The notes under the pieces: model-generated
Seen by the model: only the letters and a program-made list of their open reading frames with translations
The model's database searches: none
Told to the model about the DNA's origin: nothing
Translations under genes and position numbers: made by a program
In this document: one piece after another, positions 1 to 8,811 of the stretch
How the letters are laid out: every line of letters starts with the position of its first letter
Position numbering within the stretch: position 1 is the stretch's first letter
Source of the DNA: Maricaulis salignorans
GTDB lineage: Bacteria; Pseudomonadota; Alphaproteobacteria; Caulobacterales; Maricaulaceae
Direction: 5' to 3'
Assembly (NCBI RefSeq): GCF_900103475.1
Contig: NZ_FNHG01000003.1
Coordinates: forward strand, 124,001 to 188,000
Length of the DNA stretch: 64,000 nucleotides

Positions 1-957
1 CGACAGGCTGGACTGGTGCGCCGTCTTGCTCGCCTCCTGGCGGGCATCGAAATAATCGGTGACCTGTTTGGCGCGTTCCGCAAAGGCATCATCGGCAAGA
101 TGATCAATCGCGATCAGGGCCGTGTCGGGCAAATAGTCGAACGGCGTCGCGAGCGCGTCATGAAAGAGCGGCAGCCAGTGCTCGACCCCTGCCGGCCGGG
201 ATCCGGCGCTGACCGCTTCATAGATCGGGTCTCCGCCCTTGGCGGCGCCAAAACTGCGCACAAAGGCGGCGCGGAAATGCGAAATACTCTCTTCGTCCAG
301 CAGGACCTCGCTGACCGGATTGAATTCGATCGCGTTCAGCTGGCGCAGGGAACGCTGGGTCTCCGGGTCGAAGGAGCGGATTGATTCCAGCGTGTCGCCA
401 AAGAAATCCAGCCGTACCGGTTCCGGTGCGCCCGGTGGATAGACATCGATGACACCGCCGCGCACCGCATAATCGCCCGGCTCCATCACGGTGGCAGCGC
501 GGGCATAGCCATTGATGGTGAAATGCTGTTTGAGCATCTCGACATCCACACGATTGCCGGGCCGGGCGATGATGCCGGCAAGCGCCAGCACATCTTTCGG
601 CGGACAGCGCTGGGCCATCGCATTGACGGTGGTGACGATCAGGCTGGTGTCCGGCAAATCTCCCGAGGCCAGCCGCGCCAGCGTCGCCGCCCGGCGGGCC
701 GCGACACGCGGCGATGGCGAGATGCGGTCATAGGGCTGACAGTCCCAGGCCGGCAGGCGCAGGATTTCCAGACCGGGCGCAAAGAATCCCAGCTCGGCGA
801 CGAAAGCCGCCGCACGGCTGTCATCGCGCGCGATGAAGACATTGACGCCGCGCCGCAGCCGCGCTGTATCGGCAAAGACCAGCGCGTCGAGGCCTTCCGG
901 GGCCCCGCAGACAGTGGCGGGCCCCTGAACCCGGGCAATCATCTCAATTTCGGACAT
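1..957 (-). CDS. mfd: Transcription-repair coupling factor Mfd (N-terminal part, runs off window)
   Basis: Mfd is the ATP-dependent translocase that removes stalled RNA polymerase at DNA lesions and recruits UvrA. Only the first 319 residues are visible; the frame is open to base 1, so the 3' end lies outside the window. The ATG at 957-955 begins MSEIEMIARVQ. The visible part matches the UvrB-like N-terminal module: a CGAPEGLDAL stretch, then RLPAWDCQPYDRISP, GDYAVRGGVIDVYPPG and PVRLDFFGDTLESIRSFD, all typical of Mfd and UvrB domain 1/2. The RNA polymerase-interaction and helicase domains are not in view. sdhE lies 45 bases upstream on the same strand, so the two probably share a transcript; recG diverges from both. 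Confidence 0.93.
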   Translation of the reverse strand, partial: MSEIEMIARVQGPATVCGAPEGLDALVFADTARLRRGVNVFIARDDSRAAAFVAELGFFAPGLEILRLPAWDCQPYDRISPSPRVAARRAATLARLASGDLPDTSLIVTTVNAMAQRCPPKDVLALAGIIARPGNRVDVEMLKQHFTINGYARAATVMEPGDYAVRGGVIDVYPPGAPEPVRLDFFGDTLESIRSFDPETQRSLRQLNAIEFNPVSEVLLDEESISHFRAAFVRSFGAAKGGDPIYEAVSAGSRPAGVEHWLPLFHDALATPFDYLPDTALIAIDHLADDAFAERAKQVTDYFDARQEASKTAHQSSLS

Positions 958-1002
958 ATCGCCTGTTTTCAGCTTTGGGTTGGCTTCAGTATGCGGTGGG
1001 CT

Positions 1003-1296
1003 TCAGACTTTGGGACCGTCGCCGAAGGCGGCATCGCGATCGACACGGAAGGATTTCAAGGCGTCCATCACCGGCGTGTCAAAGGCCGCTGGCGTTGGCG
1101 CGCTACCGATCACCCAGCTATAGATATCGGCATCAAGTTGATCGAGCAGGCGATCAAAATCGTCGACATCGGTTTCCGACATCGTTTCGAGCGCTTGGTC
1201 AGCATAGCGCCCCAGGATCAGGTCGGCTTCCTTGAAGCCGCGCCGCCAGGCCCGGATACGCAGTTTCTTGCGGCGATTCTCGAGTGTTTCGGTCAT
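1003..1296 (-). CDS. sdhE: FAD assembly factor SdhE (succinate dehydrogenase flavinylation factor)
   Basis: This 97-residue protein belongs to the SdhE/Sdh5 (YgfY, DUF339) family, which promotes covalent FAD attachment to the SdhA flavoprotein of succinate dehydrogenase. The family signature RGxxE is present as RRGFKEADLILGRY near residues 18-31, and the length is typical. An open frame extends upstream to 1479, but the ATG at 1296 (MTETLENRRKKLRIRAWRRG) is the start expected for the family. It precedes mfd on the same strand and is divergent from recG; 76 bases separate the two starts and presumably hold both promoters. Identification is by family motif only. Confidence 0.9.
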   Translation of the reverse strand: MTETLENRRKKLRIRAWRRGFKEADLILGRYADQALETMSETDVDDFDRLLDQLDADIYSWVIGSAPTPAAFDTPVMDALKSFRVDRDAAFGDGPKV

Positions 1297-1372
1297 GGTG
1301 GCGGATATAGTCCGCGAATGAGGCCGCGTCGACCAGTGGCAGATGCAGATGTTGGCGATAGAGTGAAAAATA

Positions 1373-3457
1373 ATGCGACCCGAGATTCTCTTCCCCCTGT
1401 TCCAGGACGTGATCGTCCTGCCCGGCATCGGCCCGCGACTGGCGGCGCTGCTCTCGAAGGCCGCAGGGCCGCGCGTCAAGGACGTCCTGTTTCAACTGCC
1501 CACCGGCCTGGTTGATCGCAGCCAGACCACCACCATCGCCGAGGCGCCCGACGGCCAGATCATCACCCTGACCGCCAAGGTGGAGGAACATTTCCCCAGC
1601 ACGCGTCAGGGCAAGCCCTACAAGGTGCGACTGTTCGACGGCACAGCCTTTCTCCACCTGGTCTATTTCCACGCCCGCCGCGAATATCTCGAAAAACTCC
1701 TGCCCGTCGGCGAGACACGAATAGTATCGGGGCGGGCCGAACGTTTCGGGTCGGAGATCCAGATCGTGCATCCCGATCTGGTGATGAGCGAAGATGAGGC
1801 CGCCGACACGGCCCTGCTGGAACCGGTCTATCCGCTCACTGCCGGGCTGACAGCCAAGGTCATGCGCAAGTCCGCGGCCGGGGCCCTGAGCCTGCTGCCC
1901 GTGATGCCCGAATGGCAGGATGAGGGTTTATGCGTCGAGCACGCCTGGCCGGATTTCAAGGGCGCAATGGACCAGGCGCATCACCCGCAGACCGCCGCCG
2001 ATCTCGAGCCCTTGCACCCGGCGCGCGAACGGCTGGCGTTTGACGAACTGCTCGCGCATCAGCTGGCGCTGCAATTGGCGCGAGCGCGGCGCAAGGCACT
2101 GCCGGGGCGAACCCTGGATGGCGATAATGCCAAGATCGACGCCGTGCTGGCGAACGCCCCGTTCAAGCCGACCGGTGCCCAGACACGCGCCTTTGAGGAA
2201 ATCCGCGCCGATATGGCCCTGCCCTCGCGCATGACGCGGATGCTGCATGGTGATGTCGGCGCCGGCAAAACCTTTGTCGCAGCCCTCGCTGCTGCCAAGG
2301 CCGCTGAATCCGGCACCCAGACCGCCATCATGGCCCCGACCGAGATTCTCGCGCGCCAGCACGCCAGGACACTGGCAGAGCTTCTTGCACCGGCGGGGAT
2401 GCGCGTGGCCATCCTCACCGGACGCGACAAGGGCAAGGCCCGTGCCGAAATCCTCGAACAGATGCGGACCGGCGTGGTTGATGTCGTCTGCGGCACCCAT
2501 GCCCTGTTCCAGGACGGGGTCGAGTTCGCCGATCTCGCCCTGGTGGTGATTGACGAGCAACATCGTTTCGGCGTCTCGGACCGTATGCGGCTCACGGCCA
2601 AGGGGCATCGCCCCGATACGCTGGTGATGACCGCGACCCCGATCCCGCGCACCCTCGCCCTTGCCGTGCACGGCGATCTCGATGTCTCCAGGCTCGACGA
2701 GAAACCGGCCGGCCGCATCCCGCCCGATACGCGTCTGGTGCCGATGGAGCGGCTGGACGATGTCATTGAAGGTGTGCGGCGGGCGATCTCGAAGGGTGAC
2801 CGCGTCTATTGGGTTTGCCCGCTGGTTGAGGAATCGGAGGTGTCCGAGCTTTCCGCCGCCGAGGATCGCTGGCGCCATTTGCGCGCCGCACTGGGTGATG
2901 AGCGTGTCGGGCTGATCCATGGCCGCATGAAAGCCGCCGAAAAAGAGAGCGTCGCGACGGCGTTCCGCGAAGGCAAGATGGATGTGCTCGTGGCGACAAC
3001 GGTGATCGAGGTCGGCGTCGATGCGCCGGATGCGACGGTGATGATTATCGAGCACGCCGAACGCTTTGGCCTGGCGCAATTGCACCAGTTGCGCGGCCGG
3101 GTCGGGCGCGGTGAAAAGCCCTCTTCCTGCCTGCTCCTCTACAAGGGCCCGATCGGGGAGACCGCCAAGGCGCGTCTGGAGATGATGCGCGAAACCGATG
3201 ACGGCTTCATTATCGCCGAGGAGGACTGGCGCCTGCGCGGGGCCGGCGATCCGCTGGGTTTGCGCCAGAGCGGCCTGCCCGATTTTGCCCTCGCGCGGCT
3301 GGAGGCGCACGGGCACCTCATTGCCCTGGCCAATGACACGGCCAAGCTGGCGGTCCACCGCGATGCCGAACTGACAACACCGCGCGGCGAAGCCCTGCGC
3401 ACCCTGCTCTATCTGTTCGAGCAGGATCGCGGCATCAGACTGCTCAAATCCGGTTAG
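1373..3457 (+). CDS. recG: ATP-dependent DNA helicase RecG
   Basis: RecG is a monomeric superfamily 2 helicase that regresses stalled replication forks and processes branched recombination intermediates. At 694 residues it has the usual length. The N-terminal OB/wedge domain starts around ILFPLFQDVIVLPGIGPRLA. The Walker A motif GDVGAGKT is at residues 293-300 and the DEQH box at 394-397, followed by TATPIPRTLAL (motif III) and RGRVGRG (motif VI). The C-terminal LRGAGDPLGLRQSG is the RecG-specific region. The ATG at 1373 is the only convincing start. Its stop overlaps the stop of the convergent DUF502 gene by two bases, so there is no room for a separate terminator between them. Confidence 0.97.
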   Translation: MRPEILFPLFQDVIVLPGIGPRLAALLSKAAGPRVKDVLFQLPTGLVDRSQTTTIAEAPDGQIITLTAKVEEHFPSTRQGKPYKVRLFDGTAFLHLVYFHARREYLEKLLPVGETRIVSGRAERFGSEIQIVHPDLVMSEDEAADTALLEPVYPLTAGLTAKVMRKSAAGALSLLPVMPEWQDEGLCVEHAWPDFKGAMDQAHHPQTAADLEPLHPARERLAFDELLAHQLALQLARARRKALPGRTLDGDNAKIDAVLANAPFKPTGAQTRAFEEIRADMALPSRMTRMLHGDVGAGKTFVAALAAAKAAESGTQTAIMAPTEILARQHARTLAELLAPAGMRVAILTGRDKGKARAEILEQMRTGVVDVVCGTHALFQDGVEFADLALVVIDEQHRFGVSDRMRLTAKGHRPDTLVMTATPIPRTLALAVHGDLDVSRLDEKPAGRIPPDTRLVPMERLDDVIEGVRRAISKGDRVYWVCPLVEESEVSELSAAEDRWRHLRAALGDERVGLIHGRMKAAEKESVATAFREGKMDVLVATTVIEVGVDAPDATVMIIEHAERFGLAQLHQLRGRVGRGEKPSSCLLLYKGPIGETAKARLEMMRETDDGFIIAEEDWRLRGAGDPLGLRQSGLPDFALARLEAHGHLIALANDTAKLAVHRDAELTTPRGEALRTLLYLFEQDRGIRLLKSG

Positions 3458-4128
3458 GGTGCGGCCTCAGGCGCAGCCGTCACGTCAGGCGGCAGGGTGT
3501 CACGGACCGTCTTGGGCAATTTGTCAGCCGTGACCATGCCGAAGGAAATGATTAGCTTGGCGGCCTCCTCGACCGACATGTCGACATGGATCGTATTGGC
3601 GCGCGGCGTGTAAAGCAGGAAGCCCGAAGTCGGATTGGGCGTGGTGGGAACGAAAAGCCCGATCACATCATCCCCGATCACCTCCTGCATCGCTCCGCGC
3701 CCTTCGGCCGATACGAAGGCGACCACATAGAGGCCCTTCATCGGATACTCGATCAGCACGACTTCCTTGAAGGAATTGGTCTTGCCGGAGAAGACCGTCT
3801 CGACGATCTGTTTAAGCGCACCATAGACATGGCGCACCAGCGGCACGCCATCGACCAGCCGCTCGCCCACCGAGATCAGGGTGCGGCCGAACAGATTGGC
3901 GGCCAGTGCACCGACCATGGTCAGCAAGACGACGGCAATCACCACGCCCAGGCCGGGAATGGTGTAATCACCCGGCAGATAATTTTCCGGGTTATAGCGC
4001 GCCGGGATCAACGGCTTGACGACATTGTCGACAAAACCGACGAAGCTGATGATCAAAAAGAGTGTGACACCAAGCGGGGTCGCGATGGCGATCCCGGTCA
4101 GAAAACTGTTGCGAAGCCATCGAAACAT
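3454..4128 (-). CDS. DUF502 family inner-membrane protein
   Basis: A 224-residue protein of the DUF502 family, whose biochemical role is unknown to me. It has two N-terminal hydrophobic segments (about residues 9-33 and 57-80), then a soluble region with the conserved features GVPLVRHVYGALKQ, VVLIEYPMKGLYVVAFVS and GLFVPTTPNPTSGFLLYTPR, which are hallmarks of the family. The final residues are Ala/Pro-rich. It converges on recG with overlapping stop codons. Upstream it is divergent from the DUF3089 gene across about 150 bases. Neither sequence nor neighbours reveal a function. Confidence 0.85.
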   Translation of the reverse strand: MFRWLRNSFLTGIAIATPLGVTLFLIISFVGFVDNVVKPLIPARYNPENYLPGDYTIPGLGVVIAVVLLTMVGALAANLFGRTLISVGERLVDGVPLVRHVYGALKQIVETVFSGKTNSFKEVVLIEYPMKGLYVVAFVSAEGRGAMQEVIGDDVIGLFVPTTPNPTSGFLLYTPRANTIHVDMSVEEAAKLIISFGMVTADKLPKTVRDTLPPDVTAAPEAAP

Positions 4129-4277
4129 TGTGTTCGTGCACCCAATCTGCGCGGTTCACGCGCCCGGCCGCCCTGCCCTCAGACGGGGTCACAATACGTG
4201 AAGCATCCGACCGCGCCAACCGGTTGCACACCCGCAATGCGACAGAGATGATAGGGTGTCGTTTCGATGGAGCTATT

Positions 4278-5474
4278 GTGAGTTTGAACCTTATCGCCCG
4301 ACACGCCTTCCTGCTCGCCTGCCTCGTCCTGGCCGCGCTGCTGCTCGTGGCCGCCTGGGTCTTGCGTGACCAGGTCTATCGCACGTTCCAGGATCCCGGG
4401 GTCCCGTTTCAGACCTATACCCCGCCCGAGGGCGCCGATTACGCCGAGGCCGCGGGCTGGTATGTCCGTGAAGCCTTCGCCAATGACGATGAGCCGGCGG
4501 TCTTCTTCGTCCATCCGACGACCTATTCCGGCGGCGGCAACTGGAATGGCCAGCTCGACAAGCCCAGCTCGGTCGAAGCCGTCACAGAGATCGTCCTGCC
4601 CAATTATGCCGCGCCTTTCGGCAATGCCGGCGCCCTCCATGCGCCGCGCTACCGGCAGGCCTCGCTCTATGCCTTCATGAATAACCGCGAAGACAGCGTC
4701 CGTGCCCGCCTGTTTGCCTATGAGGATGTCCAGCGCGCCTTCGATGCCTTCACCGCACAGATCGGCGATAGCCGCCCGATTATTCTGGCGGGCTACGGCC
4801 AGGGCGGACTGGATGTGCTCGGTCTCTTGCTTGACCGTTTTGCCGGGGATGCAGACCTGCAGACCCGTCTGGTCGCCGCCTATGTCATCGAATCGCCGGT
4901 CCCGCTCGACCTGTTCGCCGGACCGCTCAACCCGATTGCGCCCTGTATCACGCCGGAGGATGTGCGCTGCGTCTATGCCTTCACCTCGGCCATGGCCTCC
5001 GAAGAGGACCGGATCCATATCATCACCGAACGCGCCATGAGCTGGACACCGGATGGCCAACTCGATTTTGTCGATGGGCGCGGCCTGCTGTGCGTCAATC
5101 CGCTTTTGTCGGCGGTGAGCAATGAATATGCCTCGGCCCGCCAGCATCGCGGCGGCGTGGCCGCGGAGGGGCTCGACCCCGATGCCGTACCCGCTCCCAT
5201 CCCGGCCCAGACCGGAGCCCAGTGCGCCGATGGCGTGCTGTTCTTCGAGCAGCCGCGCTCGCGCGCCCTGCACCGCCCGCGCCGCCTGGTCGAGGATTAC
5301 CGGCTGCCGCCTTTCAATCTCTTCTATGAGGATCTGCGTTTCGATGTCGCGCGGCGAAGCCTGAACCTGGCGACCATCCTGCAGGATGAACGCCAATGGG
5401 CACCGGCCTTCGATGCGCCCGAGGCCATCGAGGACGCTCCGGTGATCGCCATCCCGGACCGGCGCCGTTACTGA
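4278..5474 (+). CDS. DUF3089 family alpha/beta-hydrolase-fold protein lacking the nucleophile serine
   Basis: The product (398 residues from GTG 4278) matches DUF3089 proteins, predicted lipase-like alpha/beta hydrolases. It has one N-terminal membrane anchor (about residues 7-25), then AVFFVHPTTYSGGGNWN, NYAAPFGNAGALHAPRYRQA and AYEDVQRAFDAF, all characteristic of the family. The nucleophile elbow, normally GHSQG, reads GYGQG at residues 172-176, so the catalytic serine is replaced by glycine. The GTG at 4278 is chosen because GGAG sits six bases upstream and the membrane segment follows at once; an in-frame ATG at 4248 is an alternative. The gene is divergent from the DUF502 gene and convergent with kdsA. 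It may be a pseudoenzyme. Confidence 0.75.
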   Translation: MSLNLIARHAFLLACLVLAALLLVAAWVLRDQVYRTFQDPGVPFQTYTPPEGADYAEAAGWYVREAFANDDEPAVFFVHPTTYSGGGNWNGQLDKPSSVEAVTEIVLPNYAAPFGNAGALHAPRYRQASLYAFMNNREDSVRARLFAYEDVQRAFDAFTAQIGDSRPIILAGYGQGGLDVLGLLLDRFAGDADLQTRLVAAYVIESPVPLDLFAGPLNPIAPCITPEDVRCVYAFTSAMASEEDRIHIITERAMSWTPDGQLDFVDGRGLLCVNPLLSAVSNEYASARQHRGGVAAEGLDPDAVPAPIPAQTGAQCADGVLFFEQPRSRALHRPRRLVEDYRLPPFNLFYEDLRFDVARRSLNLATILQDERQWAPAFDAPEAIEDAPVIAIPDRRRY

Positions 5475-5483
5475 CGGGTCGAC

Positions 5484-6332
5484 CTAGACGCGCTTGGCGA
5501 TGGCGTCGAATTCCAGCAGGGTTTTCAGCAGGCCTTCAAACTCATGCAGCGGCACCATATTGGGACCGTCCGACGGCGCGTTGTCCGGATCAGGATGGGT
5601 TTCCATGAAGACAGCAGCGACACCAATGGCGACGGCAGCCCGCGCCAGGGTCGGAACGAATTCGCGTTGACCACCCGAAGTTGCGCCCTGCCCGCCGGGC
5701 TGCTGGACCGAATGGGTCGCGTCAAACACGACCGGCGCGCCAAAGCTCGCCATGATCGGCAGCGAACGCATATCGCTGACCAGCGTGTTGTAGCCGAAGC
5801 TGACGCCGCGCTCGCAGGCCATCACATTGGGATTGCCGGCGCCGGCGATTTTCTCGAGCACGTTCTTCATGTCCCAGGGGGCCAGGAACTGGCCTTTTTT
5901 GACATTGATCACCTTGCCGGTCTGGGCGGCGGCGACGAGCAGATCGGTCTGGCGGCACAGGAAGGCCGGAATTTGCAGCACATCGACGGCCTGGGCGGCA
6001 ATCGCGGCGTGTTCGGCAGTATGGATATCGGTCAGGACCGGCAGGCCAATGCTCTCACGAATCTCGGCGAACACCGGCAGCGAGGCCTCAAGCCCCATGC
6101 CACGCTGGCTGTTGACGCTGGTACGGTTGGCTTTGTCGAAAGAGGTTTTGTAGATCAGGCCGATGTCGAGCCGGTCGGAGATGGCACGCAATTCCGACGC
6201 CACTTCCAGCCCATGCTGACGGCTTTCCAGCTGACACGGACCGGCAATAATGGTGAGCTTGCGGGCATTGCCGATCTCGATCGGGGTGCGGCCGGGTCTG
6301 GCGAGGGAGATGACGGCATTGAGCTGGCTCAC
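5484..6332 (-). CDS. kdsA: 3-deoxy-8-phosphooctulonate synthase (KDO-8-P synthase)
   Basis: KdsA condenses arabinose 5-phosphate with phosphoenolpyruvate to KDO-8-phosphate, the first dedicated step of lipopolysaccharide inner-core synthesis, in the cytoplasm. The 282-residue product carries family motifs [48 protein letters not shown] and [14 protein letters not shown]. The open frame extends well upstream, but homologues begin close to residue S-Q-L-N, which fits the GTG at 6332; AGAGG lies about nine bases upstream of it. The length matches the usual ~280 residues. It is transcribed divergently from the photolyase gene and stands alone here, not in the kdsA-pyrG-eno cluster often seen in other bacteria. 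Confidence 0.95.
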   Translation of the reverse strand: MSQLNAVISLARPGRTPIEIGNARKLTIIAGPCQLESRQHGLEVASELRAISDRLDIGLIYKTSFDKANRTSVNSQRGMGLEASLPVFAEIRESIGLPVLTDIHTAEHAAIAAQAVDVLQIPAFLCRQTDLLVAAAQTGKVINVKKGQFLAPWDMKNVLEKIAGAGNPNVMACERGVSFGYNTLVSDMRSLPIMASFGAPVVFDATHSVQQPGGQGATSGGQREFVPTLARAAVAIGVAAVFMETHPDPDNAPSDGPNMVPLHEFEGLLKTLLEFDAIAKRV

Positions 6333-6459
6333 GGAGAATTCCTCTTGCAGGGGTCGAACGGTGCGAGGCCGGCCGATGTGATTTCTGGCATGCGTGACTG
6401 ATCCGGTATCTGGTGCGCCACGTACCCAATTCAACCCGTTATCTGACCACAGGGCATTC

Positions 6460-7935
6460 ATGGCAACCATTTCCGCCACCGGCGCCGCGCTCGTCTGGTT
6501 TCGACGCGACCTGCGCCTCGCTGACAATCCGGCGCTGCACGCCGCCATCGAGACCGGCCGGCCCCTCATCCTGGTCTTTATTGACCAGCGGGATCGCGCC
6601 CTGGGCACCGCCCCCGGCGAGGCCGCGGACTGGTGGCTGCACGGCTCACTGGCCAGCCTGGCGCGGGACATCACCGCTGCGGGCGGGCGTTTGAGCCTGC
6701 TGCGCGGCGACCCGGCCGAACTCATCCCCGGCCTCGCACGCGAACACGGTATCGCGGAGGTATTCTGGAATCGCTCGGGCGAGCCGGGGATCGATGTCCG
6801 CGACCGCACCATCGCCGCCACCCTGCAAGGCTCAGGCACCAAGCCGCACGCCTTTGCCGGCACGACGCTGATCAATCCCGATGCCCTGCTGACCGGCTCC
6901 GGTACGCCCTATAAAGTGTTCGGCGCCTTCTGGCGCGCAGCGCTGCGCGATCTGGCACCGCGTCCATCCCTGCCCGTACCGCAGCGTCTGCCTATGGCTG
7001 CGACGTTACCGGCGGGAGCGGCGCTGGAGGACTGGCGCTTGCGCCCGGCAAATCCCGATTGGGCCCAAGGCTTTCATGACAGATGGCAGCCGGGCGAAGC
7101 CGGCGCCGCGCAGCGGCTGGAGCGCTTTCTCGATGACGCCCTGGATGATTATGCCGACGGCCGCGACCGGCCGGACAAGCCCGGCACCTCCATGCTCTCC
7201 CCGCATCTGGGGTTCGGGGAAATCTCACCGCGCCAGGTCTGGCACAGCGTGCAGGCCCGCCTTGCGGCGGGCACCGGCTTCCAGGCCGCCGAGCGTTTTC
7301 TCGCCGAGATTGGCTGGCGCGAATTCGCCTATTATCTCCTGCACCATTTCGATGATCTGCGGACCGCCAATTTCAACCGCAATTTCGACCATTTTTCCTG
7401 GCGTAGCGATGCCGACGGTCTGGCCGCATGGCAAGCCGGGCAGACCGGCATACCCATGGTTGATGCCGGCGTGCGGCAATTATGGGCGACGGGCTGGATG
7501 CATAACCGGGTGCGGATGGTGTGCGCCTCCTTCCTGGTAAAGCATTTGCGCTGCGATTGGCGCGACGGCATGGCGTGGTTTGAACACACCCTGATTGATG
7601 CCGACCGGGCCGTGAATGCGGCCAGCTGGCAATGGGTCGCCGGTTCCGGTGCCGATGCAGCGCCCTATTTTCGGATTTTCAATCCGGTCCGCCAGGGCGA
7701 GCGTTTCGATCCGGAGGGCCGTTATGTGCAGCAATGGGTGCCGGAACTGGCGCGGCTGCCGCTTCGCTGGATTCATCAGCCCTGGAAAGCACCGGCCATC
7801 ACGCGCCAGACGGCCGGACTGAAGCTGGGGGCGGGTTATCCATTCCCGGTCTGTGACCTCGCGGCCGGACGCGATGCGGCCCTGGCCGCCTATAAGGACA
7901 TGAAAACGGTGAGTTCCGATACGCCGCCAGACTAG
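6460..7935 (+). CDS. phrB: Deoxyribodipyrimidine photolyase (class I CPD photolyase)
   Basis: This flavoprotein uses blue light to split cyclobutane pyrimidine dimers. The 491-residue product has the N-terminal antenna-binding Rossmann domain ([17 protein letters not shown] at residues 8-24) and the C-terminal FAD domain with [19 protein letters not shown], the WREFAYYLL segment, [37 protein letters not shown] and [15 protein letters not shown]. These are class I photolyase/cryptochrome signatures; the WMHNRVRM and [11 protein letters not shown] blocks favour a DNA-repair photolyase. The ATG at 6460 is chosen because it places ALVWFRRDL at the usual distance from the N-terminus; the frame is open to 6394. 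It overlaps the convergent downstream gene by four bases. Confidence 0.94.
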   Translation: MATISATGAALVWFRRDLRLADNPALHAAIETGRPLILVFIDQRDRALGTAPGEAADWWLHGSLASLARDITAAGGRLSLLRGDPAELIPGLAREHGIAEVFWNRSGEPGIDVRDRTIAATLQGSGTKPHAFAGTTLINPDALLTGSGTPYKVFGAFWRAALRDLAPRPSLPVPQRLPMAATLPAGAALEDWRLRPANPDWAQGFHDRWQPGEAGAAQRLERFLDDALDDYADGRDRPDKPGTSMLSPHLGFGEISPRQVWHSVQARLAAGTGFQAAERFLAEIGWREFAYYLLHHFDDLRTANFNRNFDHFSWRSDADGLAAWQAGQTGIPMVDAGVRQLWATGWMHNRVRMVCASFLVKHLRCDWRDGMAWFEHTLIDADRAVNAASWQWVAGSGADAAPYFRIFNPVRQGERFDPEGRYVQQWVPELARLPLRWIHQPWKAPAITRQTAGLKLGAGYPFPVCDLAAGRDAALAAYKDMKTVSSDTPPD

Positions 7936-8546
7936 AGCAGGACGTAACGGACCGATTGCCCGTCGACCTCAAACTCGCACCCGATCCATTCGCCGTCTTC
8001 ATCATACCAGAGGTCGACACTGAGACTGCCCGTCATCCGCACCCCGCGGGCCTCGATCGGGCCACGGCCGGTGATGATTTCACGGCGATCCAGTTGTGTG
8101 ATCGTGACGGCCATCGGCTCGCCGGTTTCCGTGTTGAGAATTTGCTCCGTGCCTGGCTCATAACCGCGCCAGTGACTTGAAGGGATCAGATCGGCGAAGG
8201 CGTTGTCCCGGCCCAGGTCGATCGTGTATTCGCGGCCATTTCGCAAGGTAGCGCCGGCCAGCGAAATCAGATCCTCACCATCCCAGGCTTCCTCAATGCT
8301 CTGCTCATAGCGAAACACGGTCAGCGGCCCGAAACGGACGGTCAGCTCAATCTCGGTATCAACCCTGAGCTCGCCGGTAGAGGTGCGTGTGAATCTGACC
8401 CGATGCACACCAAAGGGCGTTCCGTTGCGCAGGACCTGAAAATGGATATCTGACGGCTCGGGCGGGGTCGCTGCATCGGTAGTGCCGACGGCGAGCATGG
8501 CCACGCAAAAACCTGCTATCCTGAACACTTCGAATATTGATCTCAT
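7932..8546 (-). CDS. Exported protein, DUF6134-like
   Basis: A 204-residue predicted periplasmic protein. The first ~25 residues (MRSIFEVFRIAGFCVAMLAVGTTDAA) form a Sec signal peptide with cleavage after the Ala run. The mature part is beta-rich (IHFQVLRNGTPFGVHRVRF, ELRVDTEIELTVRFGPLTVFRYEQ, EEAWDGEDLISLAGAT) and resembles small secreted DUF6134 proteins, whose role I do not know. The frame is open far upstream to 8825, but the ATG at 8546 places the signal peptide at the N-terminus. A purine-rich GGGGAGG lies about 17 bases upstream, rather far for a ribosome-binding site. Its 3' end overlaps the photolyase gene by four bases. The family call is tentative. Confidence 0.6.
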   Translation of the reverse strand: MRSIFEVFRIAGFCVAMLAVGTTDAATPPEPSDIHFQVLRNGTPFGVHRVRFTRTSTGELRVDTEIELTVRFGPLTVFRYEQSIEEAWDGEDLISLAGATLRNGREYTIDLGRDNAFADLIPSSHWRGYEPGTEQILNTETGEPMAVTITQLDRREIITGRGPIEARGVRMTGSLSVDLWYDEDGEWIGCEFEVDGQSVRYVLL

Positions 8547-8739
8547 ACCGGATATACGCAGCCTCCCCGCCACCGGATCACAATCGCCATCGACCACCTT
8601 GCGCCTCACACCGCGCACACCGGCAGACGGCCAATCCAGGGACAGACATCGTGATTGAAACACCCCGCTATCGCCGGGCCGGCCACGCCGGTCCGCATCC
8701 GTGTGACAGTATTGCGAAATCAAGGTTCCCGTTATCATC

Positions 8740-8772
8740 CAAAGCTCTATAATATCCCTCAAAGCTCTATAA
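8740..8772. repeat. Tandem 13-bp direct repeat upstream of sseA-metC
   Basis: The 13-base word CAAAGCTCTATAA occurs at 8740-8752 and again at 8760-8772, exactly 20 bases start to start (about two helical turns). The first copy runs into TATAAT at 8748-8753, which could serve as a -10 element. It lies 40-70 bases before the sseA start. It may be a paired activator or repressor site, or a duplicated promoter element. The rest of the 8547-8811 interval shows no gene, and I saw no SAM-II-type riboswitch in it. Confidence 0.45.
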
Positions 8773-8811
8773 CCCGGATTTCCGAAACGAAAAGGGGCTC
8801 CCAGTGCCCGC

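Noticed and set aside
523-1515. 330-codon plus-strand frame crossing mfd, sdhE and the recG start
   Set aside because: Antisense to mfd and sdhE; residues do not resemble any family.
8547-8811. Possible SAM-II riboswitch before sseA-metC
   Set aside because: The conserved SAM-II pseudoknot words could not be found in the interval.
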